From the NCBI GenBank assembly GCA_003991915.1, contig RQTK01000050.1, positions 844,227 through 908,226 on the forward strand: a stretch of DNA of 64,000 bases, written 5' to 3'. The translations under genes and the position numbers were made by a program. Shown in pieces: positions 61,267-64,000 of this stretch. Each line of letters starts with the position of its first letter. Positions within the stretch are counted from its first letter, which is position 1. Origin of the DNA: Elysia chlorotica. Its lineage: Eukaryota > Mollusca > Gastropoda > Plakobranchidae. The notes beneath the pieces were generated by a model that saw only the letters and a program-made list of their open reading frames with translations, was not told the DNA's origin and made no database searches.

Positions 61267-64000
61267 ATTATTATTATAGTATCATTATTAATATTATTGT
61301 TATTGCTATCTAACCTGGTGCTGGAGTCACAGACCAATCAATGACCAATTTCTTTTCTCTTGCTTTTTCCAGAGAAACATATTTGCGATCCTGTAACCAA
61401 AAGTTTCAATATTTACTCTGGGTATTATTCCTAAATAAACAACAAAAACAAAACAAAGCAATAGAGCAAGATACTAATGAAACAAAAAATCATCTCATAA
61501 GATTGCTTTAAAGCAACACACCGTATCCAGCAAACTGTCATTTATATTTCATTAATAAATGCTACCAAGAAAGAAGTATCTTGATATTTCTTTTTTTTTT
61601 TGGATAAATTTTATGAAGCTTCTCTCTTCTTAAGTTGATTCAAATTGAAATATTTCAAAATAAATCTTTATCCTGAACTTTAATCTATACAAACTCGACA
61701 TCGCTTTTCCATGTCTTTCTAATCTGACAGAAATGTATAGATTTATGAAAGTTTTCAAAAACAACTAAAAGATATCCTTGAAGAGCTGTGGTGGAGTTAA
61801 TGCAAATAACAATTAAAAATGGATAGAAATCTTGCTTGTTTTATGAATTTCAAACATACCTATATATACACAGGGATGATAAATGAACAATCATATTTTT
61901 ACTGAACTTTTCCAAGGTGGAAACCGAAATATGAGTGCCATAGGTGTGTGAACTCCTAGAGGGCCCAGAAATTCGGTAAAAAAAAAATGACCTCAAATAA
62001 AGCCCTCTGGGAGCATTTTAGCACTAAATCTAACATTTACATCAGCTCTATTTTAAATATTAAAACAAAAATCAATCCATGGGTTCTAAGTTGGAAGTGC
62101 CTCTAGATAACAAGCAACAAAAATATCTATTGGTCCAAACTCAAACCTTCAAAGATTCATAGTGCTCTTCTCGAATTTCCTCATATTCTTCATTGAGCTC
62201 TTCCAAAAACTCATCCCTTGTGTTTTGATCACCCAAAGCTGATAGCTGCAAAAGTAAAAACAACAGGAAATGTATTGAAAGCATTTAAATATTACATTTC
62301 TGTATCATCTTATTAGGATCTTGAACCAAAATCTTAAGCTCTATTTAATAATAAATCCATGAATATTTTACATACAAAAACTACAAAACAAAACAGCCAC
62401 AATAATCAATAGCAAACAAAACAAATTCATATATTTTAAAGCATATTCTGTGTATGAACAAATAGTTTTCTCAACCTACTACCCATTTTATGCTGTGATT
62501 AGAACTTGCAAAGCAGTAAAAGGCACTATCAATAGATTGATATGGGTTTTTTTTAATATGAAAATAAATTGAAATAGACAAAGAAAGAATATGTCAATAT
62601 GCTTTATTCAGATTCAATATTAAAGCAAACAGGAAAATAAGATTTCAATCATTTGTAACAAGCACTTGGGGAAGATAATTAAATTGTTCTTTTTTTTTTT
62701 AAGTTGTTTTTATCAGTTGGTAAAGCTTACCACAACTACTGCCTTTGATGCATCCAGAACATGCACAACAGGTGATTTCTTGCGGGGAGCTACTTTGACA
62801 GCTGTGTGCTGCCTGAAGTCAGAATAAAAGAAAAGAAATTCATAAGGCTTTTCCATTTCATATACATTTAAAATAGTTAACGCAATTAAAGAACTATCAT
62901 ATGTATACAGTGGATGTGAGGACGGTGATTGTAAATCTGTAGAGCTTATTTGAGTAATGTTTATAAGTACTGAGGCCTATGTGTCTTTTTCTGACTCTGC
63001 TGCACATTTGTGAACTCGAGATTCTGCCTAAAACTATTCCTTTATAAGGTCTTTAAAATATTGCCATCAGTAAGGTTCTAGATAGGCACTAGATAGTAAT
63101 TTTTGAATGCTTGAGTTGAATGCTGGAGTTTTAGTTATTAGCAAAACAGATACAGACTTGATAATATATTTTTAATTAATTGAATTTTTTTTTAACATAA
63201 TCTGTTTTTTTAAACAGATCTCTAAGTCATTAATGTCTGAAAAACCCAATACATACTTTGATGTGGTTGCACCACCGATGAGGACTGGTATGTTGATGCC
63301 AACTCTTTCAAATTCTTTGACATTAAAAATCATTTCATCCAGTGATGGGGTAATCAGTCCAGACATACCCACAAAATCTGAGAAAAAGGACAAGAAAAAA
63401 TACCTTGAGTATACATGAGTGCAACCCATAATCCTGAGAAATTAATACAGCCTTTGTTAATTAAGAAAATAAAAATATTTGTGAACAAAATTAAGCAAGT
63501 GATTTATGTCATTTTAAGAGGTAGATTCAGAAAGAGGGTGAGAGAGAGAGAGAAATGACAAATAGAGGAAGGTGTGAAAGAGTTCCAGGGAGAAAAGATA
63601 TGAATTGTGTAAAGGGCACATAAAGAAAAGATAGAATTATTAGGAAAAAAAAATTAAGGTGACCTATTTCTATTCACCATTTATCATTTTTACCAGGAAA
63701 TATATTTAATTTTATGAATGCCTTTAACAGAGTAACATTGGAGCATTTATTACACATATTTTAAGCTCACACGAGTCAAAGAAATTCTCTTTTTGTGGAA
63801 CTGATTTACTGATAATTTAGTTGATAATTACACTTCTTGATCGCAATGATGACTAAGCAGCATTTAAGCAAAATTTCACAGTCATGATCATAACATAGAA
63901 AATATGAACACAGGCAAAAATGTTTCCTTCAAAATTTATCTGTTAAGATCCTTACCTGCCTTTTCTTTAATGCAAGTTTCTATTATTTTTTCACATGGTA
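57584..64000 (-). CDS. MTR: Methionine synthase, cobalamin-dependent (C-terminal part)
   Basis: Eleven exons are in phase in the window: >64000-63956, 63377-63257, 62812-62731, 62245-62147, 61390-61315, 60702-60547, 60240-60059, 59400-59264, 58591-58423, 58084-57884 and 57670-57584, encoding about 450 C-terminal residues (the human protein has about 1265). The enzyme transfers methyl from 5-methyltetrahydrofolate through methylcobalamin to homocysteine, in the cytosol. Visible are the end of the cobalamin-binding domain ([46 protein letters not shown]) and the S-adenosylmethionine-binding reactivation domain ([57 protein letters not shown]). The Arg and Tyr of RPxxGYP, which contact S-adenosylmethionine in E. 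coli MetH, are kept. The 5' exons, including the homocysteine, folate and DXHXXG cobalamin motifs, lie beyond the right edge. The protein ends AYELD, as in the family. Confidence 0.95.
61181..61282. repeat. (ATT)n microsatellite in an MTR intron
   Basis: About 100 bases of ATT units, only about 30 bases from the donor of exon 61390-61315 (GTTAGA). The transcript reads AAT repeats at the start of the intron. Confidence 0.95.

Overview
The window is 64 kb of animal nuclear DNA and most probably comes from a mollusc, perhaps a gastropod. The genes are intron-rich with GT-AG junctions, the DNA is AT-rich, and there are many short retroposons, inverted-repeat elements and microsatellites. The ACATGTAC and TAGGCCTA motifs recur often. 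The taxon is an inference from this texture and from protein divergence; no species-specific marker is present. One 230-base run of N is an assembly gap.

Six host protein genes could be assembled exon by exon with consistent reading phase. From left to right they are: ACTR10 (dynactin actin-related protein Arp11), minus strand, 24660 down to 12672; a divergent calmodulin-like gene, plus strand, 28162-33081; PSMC3IP/HOP2 (meiotic recombination), minus strand, single coding exon, 38503-37865; TSNAX/TRAX (C3PO ribonuclease subunit), plus strand, 40453-44830; a SOCS4/5-type suppressor of cytokine signalling, minus strand, single coding exon, 49362-47794; and the 3' portion of MTR (cobalamin-dependent methionine synthase), minus strand, 64000 down to 57584, with its 5' exons beyond the right edge. 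ACTR10 and the calmodulin-like gene diverge head to head, as do HOP2 and TSNAX. The calmodulin-like gene and HOP2 converge, as do TSNAX and SOCS. The genes act in unrelated pathways and do not form a functional cluster.

Positions 1-12600 hold no gene I can recognise. They carry microsatellites, a tandem 0.43-kb duplication, a duplicated 1.45-kb segment, several copies of a tRNA-derived SINE, and a 25-bp perfectly pairable hairpin. ACTR10 introns hold a degraded non-LTR retrotransposon end, a duplicated 36-bp coding exon, and a fossil Ty3/Gypsy fragment lying exactly between the two exon copies. The calmodulin-like gene has a 35-bp minisatellite with the assembly gap in its second intron. Two short inverted-repeat DNA elements, one mariner-like with TA ends and one piggyBac-like with TTAA ends, sit in intergenic DNA.

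I found no CRISPR array, rRNA, functional tRNA or gene cluster suggesting an undescribed system. The most interesting points are the duplicated in-phase ACTR10 exon pair, the half-degenerate calmodulin-like protein, and the hairpin at 8126-8226.
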